This document shows positions 1 through 8,855 of a stretch of 64,000 bases of DNA, piece by piece (positions within the stretch are counted from its first letter, which is position 1; every line of letters starts with the position of its first letter). The notes beneath the pieces are model-generated. The model saw nothing but the letters and a program-made list of their open reading frames with translations, searched no databases and was not told where the DNA came from. The DNA comes from Lachnospiraceae bacterium (GTDB lineage: Bacteria > Bacillota > Clostridia > Lachnospirales > Lachnospiraceae): positions 1-64,000 of the forward strand of contig JAIEAP010000042.1 in the NCBI GenBank assembly GCA_029071325.1. The letters run 5' to 3'. The position numbers were made by a program, and so were the translations under genes.

Positions 1-2
1 AC

Positions 3-143
3 GTAAAGAAAGATGAAGAAGGCCTGCAGACTATGCGCACTCTTGGTCATAATATGGCATGGATGCTAAAAAATATCGCGGCAGGAAAGCAGCCGATACC
101 GACAATAGAACCGTGGCAGCCGACCCATTTTATCAGGGATTAA
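3..143 (+). CDS. C-terminal end of a flavodoxin-family / NADPH-dependent FMN reductase-like protein (partial)
   Basis: A frame open from the left edge ends at a TAA at 141-143 and gives 46 residues, containing 'RTLGHNMAWMLKNIAAGK' and ending in 'PTHFIRD'. This tail style (a GxNMAWxLK helix, then a short proline-rich end) is what I know from clostridial flavodoxin-fold NAD(P)H-dependent oxidoreductases. The start and the FMN-binding part lie outside the window, so the family call rests on the tail alone. The ORF-track start at 59 overlaps this frame and is not used for the next gene. Confidence 0.5.
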   Translation, partial: VKKDEEGLQTMRTLGHNMAWMLKNIAAGKQPIPTIEPWQPTHFIRD

Positions 144-253
144 ATAACTTCAGAAATGTCCGATCTGGCTCAGGTGCAGGAGAATACCGCAGCGGCGGCA
201 AAAGAGAAGCATGTATGGTCAACCGGAAATCAAAAAATATAGGAGGAAAAAAG

Positions 254-1012
254 ATGATAAAGCAGACAGCAGGAAGGGATCAGCTTGGAACGTTTGCTCC
301 AAAATTTGCACAGTTAAATGATGATGTACTGTTTGGTGAGGTATGGAACAGGGAGGAAAAACTTTCATTAAGGGACAGATCCCTTGTGACGGTGGTATCT
401 TTAATGGCTCAGGGGTTGGTGGATTCCTCCTTCCAGTTTCATTTGATAAGTGCTAAGAATAACGGAATCACAAAAGAAGAGATTGCAGAAATTTTGACCC
501 ATGCGGCCTTTTATGCAGGCTGGCCGAAAGCGTGGGCGGCTTTCCGTATGGCGAAGGAGGTTTGGGTGGAGGATGTCCCTGTGGACGGCACGAAGGAAGC
601 GCATGAAAAAAGTATGCTGTTTCCGATCGGAAACCCAAATGACGGATTTGCAAAATATTTTACCGGGCAGAGCTATCTGGCGCCGTTGTCCACAGAGCAG
701 GTTGGAATTTTTAATGTCACATTTGAACCGGGATGCCGCAATAACTGGCATATTCACCATGCGGCATCCGGCGGAGGACAGATTCTGGTATGTGTAGGTG
801 GACGTGGGTTTTATCAGGAATGGGGAAAGAAAGCGCAGGAGCTGCATCCGGGGGATGTGGTCAATATCCCGGTAGGTGTGAAGCATTGGCATGGCGCAGC
901 GCCGGATAGCTGGTTTTCCCATCTGGCGGTTGAGGTTCCCGGCGTGGACGCTTCTAATGAGTGGCTGGAAGCAGTGGATGATGCTTCCTATGGTAGTTTG
1001 AATGCAGGCTGA
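254..1012 (+). CDS. Carboxymuconolactone decarboxylase-like domain fused to a cupin
   Basis: This is a 252-residue protein. I place the start at 254, not 59, because AGGAGG at 241-246 sits seven bases before this ATG and the longer form overlaps the upstream gene. Residues 20-105 look like an AhpD/CMD-type helical domain, but the CxxC or CxxH redox cysteines of AhpD are absent ('SSFQFHLISAKNNG'), so a peroxidase role is unlikely. Residues 145-230 are a cupin with metal-type histidines in 'NWHIHHA' and 'VKHWHG'. CMD-cupin fusions are common next to flavodoxin-like reductases and are usually assigned to small-molecule oxidation or detoxification. The substrate is unknown. The upstream reductase fragment fits that context. 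Confidence 0.75.
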   Translation: MIKQTAGRDQLGTFAPKFAQLNDDVLFGEVWNREEKLSLRDRSLVTVVSLMAQGLVDSSFQFHLISAKNNGITKEEIAEILTHAAFYAGWPKAWAAFRMAKEVWVEDVPVDGTKEAHEKSMLFPIGNPNDGFAKYFTGQSYLAPLSTEQVGIFNVTFEPGCRNNWHIHHAASGGGQILVCVGGRGFYQEWGKKAQELHPGDVVNIPVGVKHWHGAAPDSWFSHLAVEVPGVDASNEWLEAVDDASYGSLNAG

Positions 1013-1026
1013 AGATTCATATACTT

Positions 1027-1055
1027 TTGACAATGCGTTAATTTTGAAGTAAACT
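1027..1055 (+). promoter_or_regulatory. Candidate sigma-A promoter for pepD
   Basis: TTGACA (1027-1032), a 17-bp spacer, then TAAACT (1050-1055). The -35 box is perfect and the -10 box matches 4 of 6. It lies about 55 bases before pepD in the only gap between the two genes. Confidence 0.5.
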
Positions 1056-1111
1056 ATAAGTATTGTTGGAAGCTTTCAAACATAGGCTGCGGTCGTAAAG
1101 GAAGATGTATT

Positions 1112-2563
1112 ATGTTATTATCCGAATTATCTCCAGGGGAAGTGTTTTATTACTTTCAGAAGCTTGCTTCGATTCCTCGTGGTTCAGGCAATACAGACAA
1201 GATTGCGGAGTTTTGCATGGACTTTGCAAAAGAGCATGGGCTTAAGGCAAGGAGAGACCATGCAAATAACGTGGTTATTTTTGCTGCGGGGACCCCGGGC
1301 TATGAGAAGAGTGAACCTGTGATTTTGCAGGGACATCTGGATATGGTTTGTGAACGGGAAGCAGGCTGTGAAATAGATATGGAGAAGGAGGGCGTGGAGG
1401 TCTGCACAGACGGTGTTAAGGTGTGGGCGAGAGGAACTACGCTGGGAGGCGACGACGGAATTGCGGTTGCCTATATTCTGGCGATTCTCGCATCGGATAC
1501 CATTTCACATCCCCCCATTGAAGCATTGCTCACCAGCGACGAGGAAATCGGTATGCTGGGAGCCAGAGCGTTAGATGTCAGCGATCTGACCGGAAAGCGG
1601 CTCATTAACATCGATTCGGAAGAAGAAGGTGTGCTCTGTGTCAGTTGTGCTGGCGGTGTCAGGGCACAACTTGATATTCCATTTCATAAGGAGCAAGTAG
1701 ATAAAGCTGTCAGTTGTACATATCGCATTGTGGTGAACGGGCTTTTGGGGGGACATTCCGGTATGGAGATTCACAAGCAGCGGGAAAATGCAATTAAGCT
1801 GTTGGGAAATGTCTTGTCAAGTGCCAATCGGGCATGTACGCTTTCCTTGGTCGGTGTCACAGGCGGTGGTAAAGAAAATGCGATTCCTAAGACGGCAGAG
1901 GCAACGGTATGTCTGCCGATGAATCAGGCACATATGCTGGAATACAGTGTGACGGAGTTCTTAAAGCTGATGCATCAGGAACTGTCCACGACAGAACCGG
2001 AGCTTCTCATCACTGCAAACCCAGTGGATACGCCGGAGCAATGTATGGATCAAGAAAGCACGAGACGGCTGATTTTTACCATGCAGCAGATACCTGACGG
2101 GATGCAGAAAATGAGTCCGGAGATTGAGGGCATGGTGCAGACATCATTAAATCTGGGTATTTTACATACAGAGGGGCATCATGTTTCACTGCGGTATTTG
2201 ATTCGCAGTAATACTGCCAGCGGTAAACAGTTAGTGCTTGAGAAGGTGACAGCATTTGCTGAATATCTTGGTGGTACGGTGACGTTGCAGTCTGATTATC
2301 CGGCATGGGAATACCGTGTAAAATCAAAACTTCGTGAGACAATGATTCGCACCTTTGAAGAGGTATATCAGAAGGCGCCGGAGGTGACGGCAGTACATGC
2401 GGGTCTGGAGTGTGGTATTCTTGCCGGAAAGATGATGGATATAGACATGATTTCCTTTGGTCCCACATTGTCAGATGTGCATACGCCTAAGGAGAGCATG
2501 GATGTGGCATCCGTGCAAAGAAGCTGGCAGTATCTATTGAAGGTATTGGAAAATCTGCGCTGA
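1112..2563 (+). CDS. pepD: Aminoacyl-histidine dipeptidase (Xaa-His dipeptidase, peptidase M20C)
   Basis: The 483-residue protein has the normal PepD length and is preceded by AAAGGAAG. It is a cytosolic zinc dipeptidase that splits Xaa-His and other dipeptides. The M20 metal motifs are in order: 'LQGHLDMV' (His75, Asp77), 'LGGDDGIA' (Asp114/115), the catalytic 'TSDEEIGM' (Glu144/145) and 'NIDSEEEG' (Asp168). The final metal His is expected near the C-terminal 'SFGPTLSDVHTPKE'. The lid/dimerisation domain lies between roughly residues 190 and 390. The next gene encodes a DUF819 membrane protein 65 bases on, suggesting a peptide or amino-acid handling pair. The assignment is firm. Confidence 0.95.
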   Translation: MLLSELSPGEVFYYFQKLASIPRGSGNTDKIAEFCMDFAKEHGLKARRDHANNVVIFAAGTPGYEKSEPVILQGHLDMVCEREAGCEIDMEKEGVEVCTDGVKVWARGTTLGGDDGIAVAYILAILASDTISHPPIEALLTSDEEIGMLGARALDVSDLTGKRLINIDSEEEGVLCVSCAGGVRAQLDIPFHKEQVDKAVSCTYRIVVNGLLGGHSGMEIHKQRENAIKLLGNVLSSANRACTLSLVGVTGGGKENAIPKTAEATVCLPMNQAHMLEYSVTEFLKLMHQELSTTEPELLITANPVDTPEQCMDQESTRRLIFTMQQIPDGMQKMSPEIEGMVQTSLNLGILHTEGHHVSLRYLIRSNTASGKQLVLEKVTAFAEYLGGTVTLQSDYPAWEYRVKSKLRETMIRTFEEVYQKAPEVTAVHAGLECGILAGKMMDIDMISFGPTLSDVHTPKESMDVASVQRSWQYLLKVLENLR

Positions 2564-2628
2564 ATGTTTGATGGATTTGCGATGACAGAAAACAACATAA
2601 ATATAGAATAAAGAGGAGGATTATACGT

Positions 2629-3804
2629 ATGATTCAAGACGGATTTATGTATATTGCGGCTTTGGTTTTTATCGCTGCTATATTAGTCAATCTGCCGAAG
2701 ATTTTTAAAGGACCAAAGGCAAAAGTGTTTTTTAACTTTGCACCGCCGATTGTATTGATCTATTTAGGACTGATGATTTTCTGTACCGTTCGTTTGTGGG
2801 ATTTGGAGGCTACTGCCGGTGCATATGATGCCATGAAGAATCCTTTACTCTATGCAATGCTGTTTATTATGCTTTTACGCTGCGACTTAAAGAAAATCAT
2901 AAAGCTGGGACCGAAAATGTTGATCGGCTTTTTTGCAGCAACCATTTCTATTGGCGTAGGCTTTGTGCTTTCCTATGCTATTTTCCATGGAGGACTGGGT
3001 GAAGGTGCATGGAAAGCATTGGGGGCATTATGCGGCAGCTGGATGGGCGGCGGCGGTAATATGATGGCAATTCAGGCAGCCCTTCATGTGGATGAAGCAA
3101 CTATGGCATACGCTCTGGTGATGGATTCCATCTGTGCTACACTTTATGTTATGTTTCTTTTATGGGCAATTGGACGCGCCGACAAGTTCAACAAGTGGAC
3201 GAAGGCAGATACTCATTTAATTGATGAGGTGGGCGTCGCATTGGAGAAAGAGGCAAAGGCGAATACGAGTCCCTTAACATGGCAGAACATTGCTATTTTG
3301 CTGGGCTCTGGTCTGTTGGTATCGGCAGTCAGTCAGAAATTGGGCGTGCTGATCAATGGCTATCTGCCATTTTTTGATAAGGCTACATGGACAGTACTTA
3401 TAGTGACCGTTGCCGGGGTGCTCATGGCGCTGACGCCATTTGGCAAACTGCGGGGAACGGAAGAGATTTCTAATGTGCTTTTGTATATCGTGGTTGCACT
3501 GATCGCATCACGCGCAGATCTTGCAAGTATGGGTAATGCGCCTATGTGGTTACTGTCAGGATTATTTATTCTGGTATTCCATGTTGTGATCATGGTAATT
3601 TTGGCAAAGTTATTAAAGATGGATATTTTCACCTGCTGCGTGGCATCTCTTGCCAACATCGGTGGTACGGCTACAGCACCGGTGCTTGCAGGAACCTATT
3701 CCAGTGCCCTGGTGCCGGTAGGTATCATAATGGCATTGCTGGGATATGTTGTGGGAACCGGTGGAGGTCTTATTGTAGCACAATTAATGAGTTTATTTGG
3801 ATAG
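2629..3804 (+). CDS. DUF819 family membrane protein
   Basis: A 391-residue polytopic membrane protein with about ten hydrophobic segments. The glycine-rich 'GSWMGGGGNMMAIQ' and the 'MDSICATLYVMFLLW' segment are hallmarks I associate with DUF819 (B. subtilis YjcL-like). A good RBS (GAGGAGG) sits six to ten bases before the ATG. The family is a predicted transporter of unknown substrate. Its repeat-like halves (a glycine-rich segment near residue 140 and 'NIGGTATAPVLAG' near 345) resemble inverted-repeat transporters. Following pepD closely, it may move a peptide or amino-acid product, which is inference only. Confidence 0.85.
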   Translation: MIQDGFMYIAALVFIAAILVNLPKIFKGPKAKVFFNFAPPIVLIYLGLMIFCTVRLWDLEATAGAYDAMKNPLLYAMLFIMLLRCDLKKIIKLGPKMLIGFFAATISIGVGFVLSYAIFHGGLGEGAWKALGALCGSWMGGGGNMMAIQAALHVDEATMAYALVMDSICATLYVMFLLWAIGRADKFNKWTKADTHLIDEVGVALEKEAKANTSPLTWQNIAILLGSGLLVSAVSQKLGVLINGYLPFFDKATWTVLIVTVAGVLMALTPFGKLRGTEEISNVLLYIVVALIASRADLASMGNAPMWLLSGLFILVFHVVIMVILAKLLKMDIFTCCVASLANIGGTATAPVLAGTYSSALVPVGIIMALLGYVVGTGGGLIVAQLMSLFG

Positions 3805-3856
3805 GAAGCAGAAAAGTTATACTATATAATTTCGTGGGTAAACTTTTAAAAATGAG

Positions 3857-3899
3857 AACCCTTGTAAGTGGTGTTCATATGCCATTTACAGGGGTTTTG
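3857..3899 (+). terminator. Terminator-like hairpin after the DUF819 gene
   Basis: AACCCTTGTAAGTGG (3857-3871) pairs over 15 positions, including G-U pairs, with CCATTTACAGGGGTT (3882-3896). A short TTTT follows. It separates the pepD unit from the membrane flavodoxin gene. Confidence 0.6.
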
Positions 3900-3968
3900 G
3901 AGTTTTGCCTATGCATTGTGTTAATGCTGGAATAAAAAATAATCTCCCATGTCAGAAAGGGGTCAAAC

Positions 3969-5087
3969 ATGAATCAGCAAAAAAACGCGGACAAGACAAA
4001 AAAGATAGTGATTGATGTGATATTGGGATTGCTGTTTGCATTATTATTGGGATACGCTTTTACCGGCGGGCAGTTCCATGAGGTAGCCGGTATTGTATTT
4101 GCAGCTATAGCCGTGATTCACAATATCGTCAACATAAGATGGTATCAGGCTCTGAAAAAGGGGACGTATAACAGGAAAAGAATGCTTACGACAGCTATTA
4201 ATATTGTCCTGGCTGTGGACGTGGCAGCTATCCTGGTTACAGGCATTCTCAATTCCAGATACCTGTTCCACACAGGCATCCGCATATCGGGAATCGAGCG
4301 GATACATACTGTTTTGGCATTGATTGGATTGGTGCTCATCGTTTCCCATGTGCTGGTTCATGCGTTTAGCCGCACAAAAAAGAAACACAGGATATTACCG
4401 GTGGTTCTGATACTGTTGGTATCCGTTCTGGCGGTGCTGTTGGATGCATGGTTATTGCCGTATCTGAAGCGGCATTTTAAAACGGTGGAGATTGAGCGGG
4501 AAACGGTTATTTCGGGTGAAAGTGTAGATTCTGACGGCAGAAAAATAGTAACGGTATATTTTACAAGGGTTGGTAATACGGATTTTGATGATGATGTGGA
4601 TGCGGTTTCCGGGGCGTCCCTGCTGTTGGATGAGCATGAGGAGCTTATGGGAAACAGTCAGGTGATCGGGCAGATGATACAGGATGCCGTAGGCGGGGAC
4701 ATGATTTCTATCAACACGAAGAAGAAATATCCTTCCGCCTATTCGGATACCGTATCGATGGCGAGTGAAGAAATGAACCTTCAGGAATTGCCTGAGCTTA
4801 TGGATATGCCGGAGGATATAGATGCGTATGACACAGTATTTCTCGTGTATCCATTATGGTGGAATACAATACCGAAACCGGTGGAAGCATTTTTAAACAG
4901 TTATGATTTTTCCGGCAAAACCGTGATCCCCATCGTGACCCATGGCGGAGGAGGCGCTGGCACAAGTGTGGAAGATATAAAAGCTGTATGCGGCGGAGCG
5001 GTCGTGGAAAATCCCCTGGAGGTGTACTGCGATGATATACCGTATTGCAGGGAACGTGTGACAGAATGGCTGGAAGAAATGTTATGA
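3969..5087 (+). CDS. Membrane DUF4405-like domain fused to a flavodoxin-like domain
   Basis: A 372-residue protein. The first 165 residues hold four or five membrane helices with histidines positioned as in DUF4405/cytochrome b-like proteins: 'FHEVAGIVFAAIAVIHN', and a later helix with 'RIHTVLALIG' and 'SHVLVH'. Residues 190-372 form a flavodoxin-like fold, with 'VYFTRVGNTDFDD' near the FMN phosphate loop, 'VFLVYPLWWNTIPKPV' and 'THGGGGAGTS'. The likely role is FMN-dependent electron transfer at the membrane, possibly linked to a heme in the N-terminal domain. That coupling is inferred. The following HMA gene (31 bases on) may share the transcript. Confidence 0.75.
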   Translation: MNQQKNADKTKKIVIDVILGLLFALLLGYAFTGGQFHEVAGIVFAAIAVIHNIVNIRWYQALKKGTYNRKRMLTTAINIVLAVDVAAILVTGILNSRYLFHTGIRISGIERIHTVLALIGLVLIVSHVLVHAFSRTKKKHRILPVVLILLVSVLAVLLDAWLLPYLKRHFKTVEIERETVISGESVDSDGRKIVTVYFTRVGNTDFDDDVDAVSGASLLLDEHEELMGNSQVIGQMIQDAVGGDMISINTKKKYPSAYSDTVSMASEEMNLQELPELMDMPEDIDAYDTVFLVYPLWWNTIPKPVEAFLNSYDFSGKTVIPIVTHGGGGAGTSVEDIKAVCGGAVVENPLEVYCDDIPYCRERVTEWLEEML

Positions 5088-5118
5088 GATAAGAGATATC
5101 GGAAACGGAGGAATTAAT

Positions 5119-5385
5119 ATGTTTAAAATAACGCTGAAAATTGATGGAATGATGTGCGGGATGTGTGAGTCCCATATTAACGACACCATACGGAAATCCT
5201 TTGCGGTCAAAAAGGTTTCTTCCTCTCACGGTAAGGGAAAAACGGAATTCATTACAGATACAGCTATTGATGAAGAACAATTAAGAAAAGCAATTGCCGA
5301 GACAGGATATACACTCGTTGATATACAGACAGAACCGTATGAGAAAAAAGGATTTTCCTTATTCGGAAAGAAAGGAAATGAATGA
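5119..5385 (+). CDS. Heavy-metal-associated (HMA) domain protein
   Basis: An 88-residue protein with a ferredoxin-like HMA fold. The metal-binding CxxC is in 'GMMCGMCESHI' (Cys13, Cys16), matching copper chaperones of the CopZ/Atx1 type, although M-C-G-M-C is a less usual spacer. A GGAGG RBS precedes the ATG. The C-terminus carries a short basic tail ('KKGFSLFGKKGNE'). No copper ATPase gene is present nearby; the neighbour is a membrane flavodoxin, so it might deliver or sense a metal for that redox protein. Function beyond soft-metal binding is inference. Confidence 0.8.
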   Translation: MFKITLKIDGMMCGMCESHINDTIRKSFAVKKVSSSHGKGKTEFITDTAIDEEQLRKAIAETGYTLVDIQTEPYEKKGFSLFGKKGNE

Positions 5386-5453
5386 GTGGCATTTGGGCTC
5401 CAAAGTCTGTCTGAGCGCATAAAATAGAATAAACACAGAGAAATGAGGAAGCT

Positions 5454-6377
5454 ATGTATATTCTATTTGGTGTGCTAGTCATCATAGCATTTTGCTTTAT
5501 TATAGGGACCTGTTACCGCAGAAAAAAAATAATCTGTAAAGTACAGAAGCTGGATCGCTGTATTAAGATAAGATTGGTCAATGATTTGCTGCGTCCTTTC
5601 GGATTTGCGTACCGGCCGGAGCAGGATTTGATTACGTCCACGAAGGAGGCGTGGCAGCGGTGGTTTGGATACCGTGCGTCATTTGACCGGTCGGCATTGT
5701 TATTTGGCATGGTGTTTGACTGTGAACCGGTATATTTTCATTACGGCGGCCGCACATACCTGATCGAGTTGTGGAAGGGGCAGTACGGCGTCAGCATGGG
5801 CGGCGAGCTCGGCATCTATTATGCGGAGGGGATATTGGAACCGGAACAATTGAAAAACGCTCATTTTCACAGTGTACCGGATGAGGAGCTTCTGTTTTGC
5901 CGGATGAATTATTTCTATCGAGGGCAGGAGATGTTCGTTCATGAGGCAAGGCACTGGTGGCTGACTGGATTTCGTCCGGGAGCTTACTGTGAGCCGGAGG
6001 ATGTGGTGATGCATGTCTCCGTTACCTTCCGGGAAGCGGATATGATGGCGGCTTTTGTGGGGAGTCTTTTGCGGATGGGATATCGGGAGAGCGACATGAA
6101 AATCCGCGATCTGACTGTATCCTGGCAGTTTGCACGGCCGTATTCCTGCCAGCCGCGTAAAAGGCGGCGCTTATGGGCACGGTTTGTTCAGTGGAAGAAC
6201 CGCAGATTCTGTCATATCTTTCGACGCCTGACACGCCCCTTTATATGTACGTCCGACCGTATCCTGTATCTTTATTTCTTCCTGCCGTCTGCATTCCGCC
6301 ATATGTTCTGTAAGCGGCGCAGCCGGTGTCAGAAATTCCATGTAAGAAAGGAGAAGATGTGCATCCATGAGCTGTGA
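5454..6377 (+). CDS. DUF4474 domain-containing protein
   Basis: A 307-residue protein with one N-terminal membrane helix (about residues 2-20) followed by a short basic stretch. Residues 40-215 match what I recall of DUF4474, a domain common in Lachnospiraceae: 'LLRPFGFAYRPEQDLITS', 'WQRWFGYRASFD' and 'WWLTGFRPGAY'. The C-terminal 80 residues are very Arg/Lys-rich. The biochemical function is unknown. Its stop overlaps the start of the metallophosphoesterase gene by 11 bases, so the two are probably translationally coupled. Confidence 0.7.
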   Translation: MYILFGVLVIIAFCFIIGTCYRRKKIICKVQKLDRCIKIRLVNDLLRPFGFAYRPEQDLITSTKEAWQRWFGYRASFDRSALLFGMVFDCEPVYFHYGGRTYLIELWKGQYGVSMGGELGIYYAEGILEPEQLKNAHFHSVPDEELLFCRMNYFYRGQEMFVHEARHWWLTGFRPGAYCEPEDVVMHVSVTFREADMMAAFVGSLLRMGYRESDMKIRDLTVSWQFARPYSCQPRKRRRLWARFVQWKNRRFCHIFRRLTRPFICTSDRILYLYFFLPSAFRHMFCKRRSRCQKFHVRKEKMCIHEL

Positions 6378-7254
6378 TTCCAGATTAGATCGCTGCTTTA
6401 GGGATGCATGTGTGCTGCCGCTGAACAGCCGGTCAAAGTATATCCTGTTCAGTGACTGCCACCGCGGAACGGGGCGGGCGAACGACAATTTTCTGAAAAA
6501 CGAATTTCTATACATTGCTGCGCTGAGACATTATGAGCGGTGCGGCTTTACGTATCTTGAGCTGGGGGACGGAGATGAACTGTGGGAGAACCGGTCCATG
6601 GAGAAAATAAAAGAAATGCATCTTCACAGCTTTGAACTGCTGGCACGATTCTATGAACAGCAGCGTCTTTATGTGATATATGGGAATCATGATATCGTTA
6701 AGAAAAATGCTGCATTCGCAGACAAATATTTTCATACTTATTATAATGACAAAGTTCTGTGCAGCTGTGTCTTTTGTCCGGACATCTGCTTTTATCCGGG
6801 AATTATTCTGCAAGATTCGGGCGGAAAGCATGATATCTATCTGACTCACGGACATCAGGCGGATGTCTTCAACAGTACGTTCTGGAGGGTTAGCCGGTTT
6901 CTGGTGCGCTATGTGTGGAGGAATCTGGAACTGCTGGGGGTGCCTGATCCCACCAGCGCCGCTAAGAATACGGTCAGAAAAGGACGGACAGAGGAACGTC
7001 TTGCCCGGTGGGCCAGAGAACATGAGCATATACTGATTACCGGTCACACCCACCATCCTATGGCGGGTTCTCTGGATGCTCTTTATTTTAATACGGGCAG
7101 TTGTGTCCACCCTACAGGGATAACCGGTATCGAGATTGAGAACCGCTGTATCTCGCTGGTGAAGTGGTCCATGGGAACGAAAGATGATGAGACCGTATAT
7201 GTCAGACGGGAGATTCTGGGGGATACGGTCTGCCTGGATGATATGACTGTCTGA
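6367..7254 (+). CDS. Calcineurin-type metallophosphoesterase (LpxH-like fold)
   Basis: A 295-residue protein. All five metallophosphatase metal motifs are visible: 'FSDCHRGTG' (DxH), 'ELGDGDELWE' (GDxxD), 'YGNHDI' (GNHD), 'LTHGHQAD' and 'ITGHTHHP' (GHxH). The arrangement resembles the UDP-2,3-diacylglucosamine pyrophosphatase branch, but a Gram-positive cell has no lipid A, so the substrate must be another phosphoester. It overlaps the DUF4474 gene, which makes the two a likely functional pair. The catalytic type is sure; the substrate is unknown. Confidence 0.85.
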   Translation: MSCDSRLDRCFRDACVLPLNSRSKYILFSDCHRGTGRANDNFLKNEFLYIAALRHYERCGFTYLELGDGDELWENRSMEKIKEMHLHSFELLARFYEQQRLYVIYGNHDIVKKNAAFADKYFHTYYNDKVLCSCVFCPDICFYPGIILQDSGGKHDIYLTHGHQADVFNSTFWRVSRFLVRYVWRNLELLGVPDPTSAAKNTVRKGRTEERLARWAREHEHILITGHTHHPMAGSLDALYFNTGSCVHPTGITGIEIENRCISLVKWSMGTKDDETVYVRREILGDTVCLDDMTV

Positions 7255-7305
7255 AAACAGCCTCCTTCTTATAGTTAAATTGCTACAAAATACAGGCGAT
7301 TACGC

Positions 7306-7334
7306 TTGTCAAAAATGTGCATATATACTATAAT
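7306..7334 (+). promoter_or_regulatory. Sigma-A promoter of the histidine kinase gene
   Basis: TTGTCA (7306-7311), a 17-bp spacer, TATAAT (7329-7334). The ORF-track start at 7317 lies inside this promoter, which supports the downstream start at 7392. Confidence 0.75.
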
Positions 7335-7391
7335 TTAGATAACTATCCATATAAACTTAGTATAGCACAAGGAAGAGACTTGGAGGCGGAC

Positions 7392-8831
7392 ATGGAAAAT
7401 GAAACGGTATTGTCGATATTTGTGAAGAAGGTAATTGATGAGAATCTGGGAATGATCGTAGTGTTCGATGATGAGGGCAGCATCATTTACCTGAATGAGG
7501 CTATGAAGAACGAGGTGGAGTATGCGGATGGGGAAGTCGATATCAGGAAGATATTTGTGTCCCTGATTCCGGAGGGCATGACGATCCCGGCATTTATGGA
7601 ACGGCAGGGGCATGAGACGGCAGAGACAGTTGTGTACAGGAAGAACAACACCTGTTTCAGTGCCCTGGTCCGTGGCAGCAGGATCGACGGAGACAGTGCA
7701 TACAATATCTTTTCGGTGCTGAATACGCAGTATGAGACGTATGCGAAGCAGGAACTGGCAAAGGTGGATAACAGCATCAAAGAAGCGATGAAGGCAAGGA
7801 ATGAGTTTGTTGCCAACATTACGCATGAGCTGCGTACTCCCTTAAATGGAATTAAGGGTCATGTGAGAGATCTGCAGAGCAGGGAGGAAGAAGCTGAGCA
7901 GAAACGGACGCTGAGCATCATACTCAAGTGCTGTGAGAACATGGAGCATATCATCAGCAACCTTCTGGACTTTTCCAAGATAGAGGCGGGAAAATTTGAA
8001 ATCAATGAAAGTCCTTTTGATTTCCGGGAGAGCATCCAGCATGTGGTGGATACCAGTATCGGTATCGCCAACGAGAAGGGACTGAAGCTGTCGGCATACA
8101 TAGCGCCGGATATTCCCGATATGGTGGTGGGAGACGAGCTGCGTGTCGTACAGGTGCTGAACAATCTGGTGTCTAATGCACTGAAGTTCACCTCCATCGG
8201 CTATGTGAACATCGAAGTATATAAGACACGGCTGAAGCACGGTCGGATGGAACTTACGTTTTTTGTCATAGACAGCGGCATCGGTATATCTTTGGAGAAT
8301 CAGGAAAAACTGTTTCAGAGCTTCTCTCAGGCGGACGGCTCCATCACCAGGAGATACGGTGGAACCGGTCTTGGACTGTTCGTGACCAAGCAGCTGGTGG
8401 AGCTGATGCATGGAACCATCAGCTTGCAGAGCGAGAAGGGGAAGGGCAGCACGTTCACCTTTACAATAGAAGTCGGCGTAGAGGACAGTGAAGAGAAAGA
8501 GATGGAGCAGACGGCTCCGGAAATCGTCCAGTTTATGGAGACCGGGGGATCTGCTATGCCGGATATGTCCGTTCAGGATGAGATTTTTGTATACGGCAGT
8601 ACCGAGAACCGCAGAGAACTGCAGAACAATCTGGAGAAGCTGATGCTCAGTATCGAGATGGGGAGCTGGGAGAAGGCGGAGACCTTCTCGGACAATATCA
8701 AACAGCTTGCCGGTGACGCGGAGCAGGGAGTTAAGAGCAGCATTTTCAAAATGCAGATGGCGGTCAGGAAGGAAGACTATGAGAAGAGCATTGCTCAGAT
8801 GAATCAGGTGAAAATACAGATGGGCTTTTAG
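7392..8831 (+). CDS. PAS-type sensor histidine kinase with a degenerate C-terminal Hpt-like segment
   Basis: A 479-residue protein. Start 7392 is chosen because GGAGG (7382-7386) precedes it and the promoter overlaps the longer form. There are no membrane helices, so it is cytosolic. Residues 5-115 look like a PAS sensor. A HisKA domain follows with the phospho-acceptor in 'NITHELRTPLNG' (His145). The HATPase has 'NNLVSNALKF' (N box), 'DSGIGIS' (G1) and 'GGTGLGLFV' (G2). The last 90 residues are helical and laid out like an Hpt domain, but the usual HxxKG histidine is missing ('SDNIKQLAGDAEQG'). It is followed after 24 bases by an HD-GYP response regulator, its likely partner. Confidence 0.9.
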   Translation: MENETVLSIFVKKVIDENLGMIVVFDDEGSIIYLNEAMKNEVEYADGEVDIRKIFVSLIPEGMTIPAFMERQGHETAETVVYRKNNTCFSALVRGSRIDGDSAYNIFSVLNTQYETYAKQELAKVDNSIKEAMKARNEFVANITHELRTPLNGIKGHVRDLQSREEEAEQKRTLSIILKCCENMEHIISNLLDFSKIEAGKFEINESPFDFRESIQHVVDTSIGIANEKGLKLSAYIAPDIPDMVVGDELRVVQVLNNLVSNALKFTSIGYVNIEVYKTRLKHGRMELTFFVIDSGIGISLENQEKLFQSFSQADGSITRRYGGTGLGLFVTKQLVELMHGTISLQSEKGKGSTFTFTIEVGVEDSEEKEMEQTAPEIVQFMETGGSAMPDMSVQDEIFVYGSTENRRELQNNLEKLMLSIEMGSWEKAETFSDNIKQLAGDAEQGVKSSIFKMQMAVRKEDYEKSIAQMNQVKIQMGF

Positions 8832-8855
8832 AGCCGGAATATAAGAGAGGGCTTT

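Noticed and set aside
401-1033. 210-codon minus-strand ORF at the left end
   Set aside because: It is antisense to the CMD-cupin gene and shows no family motif or RBS.
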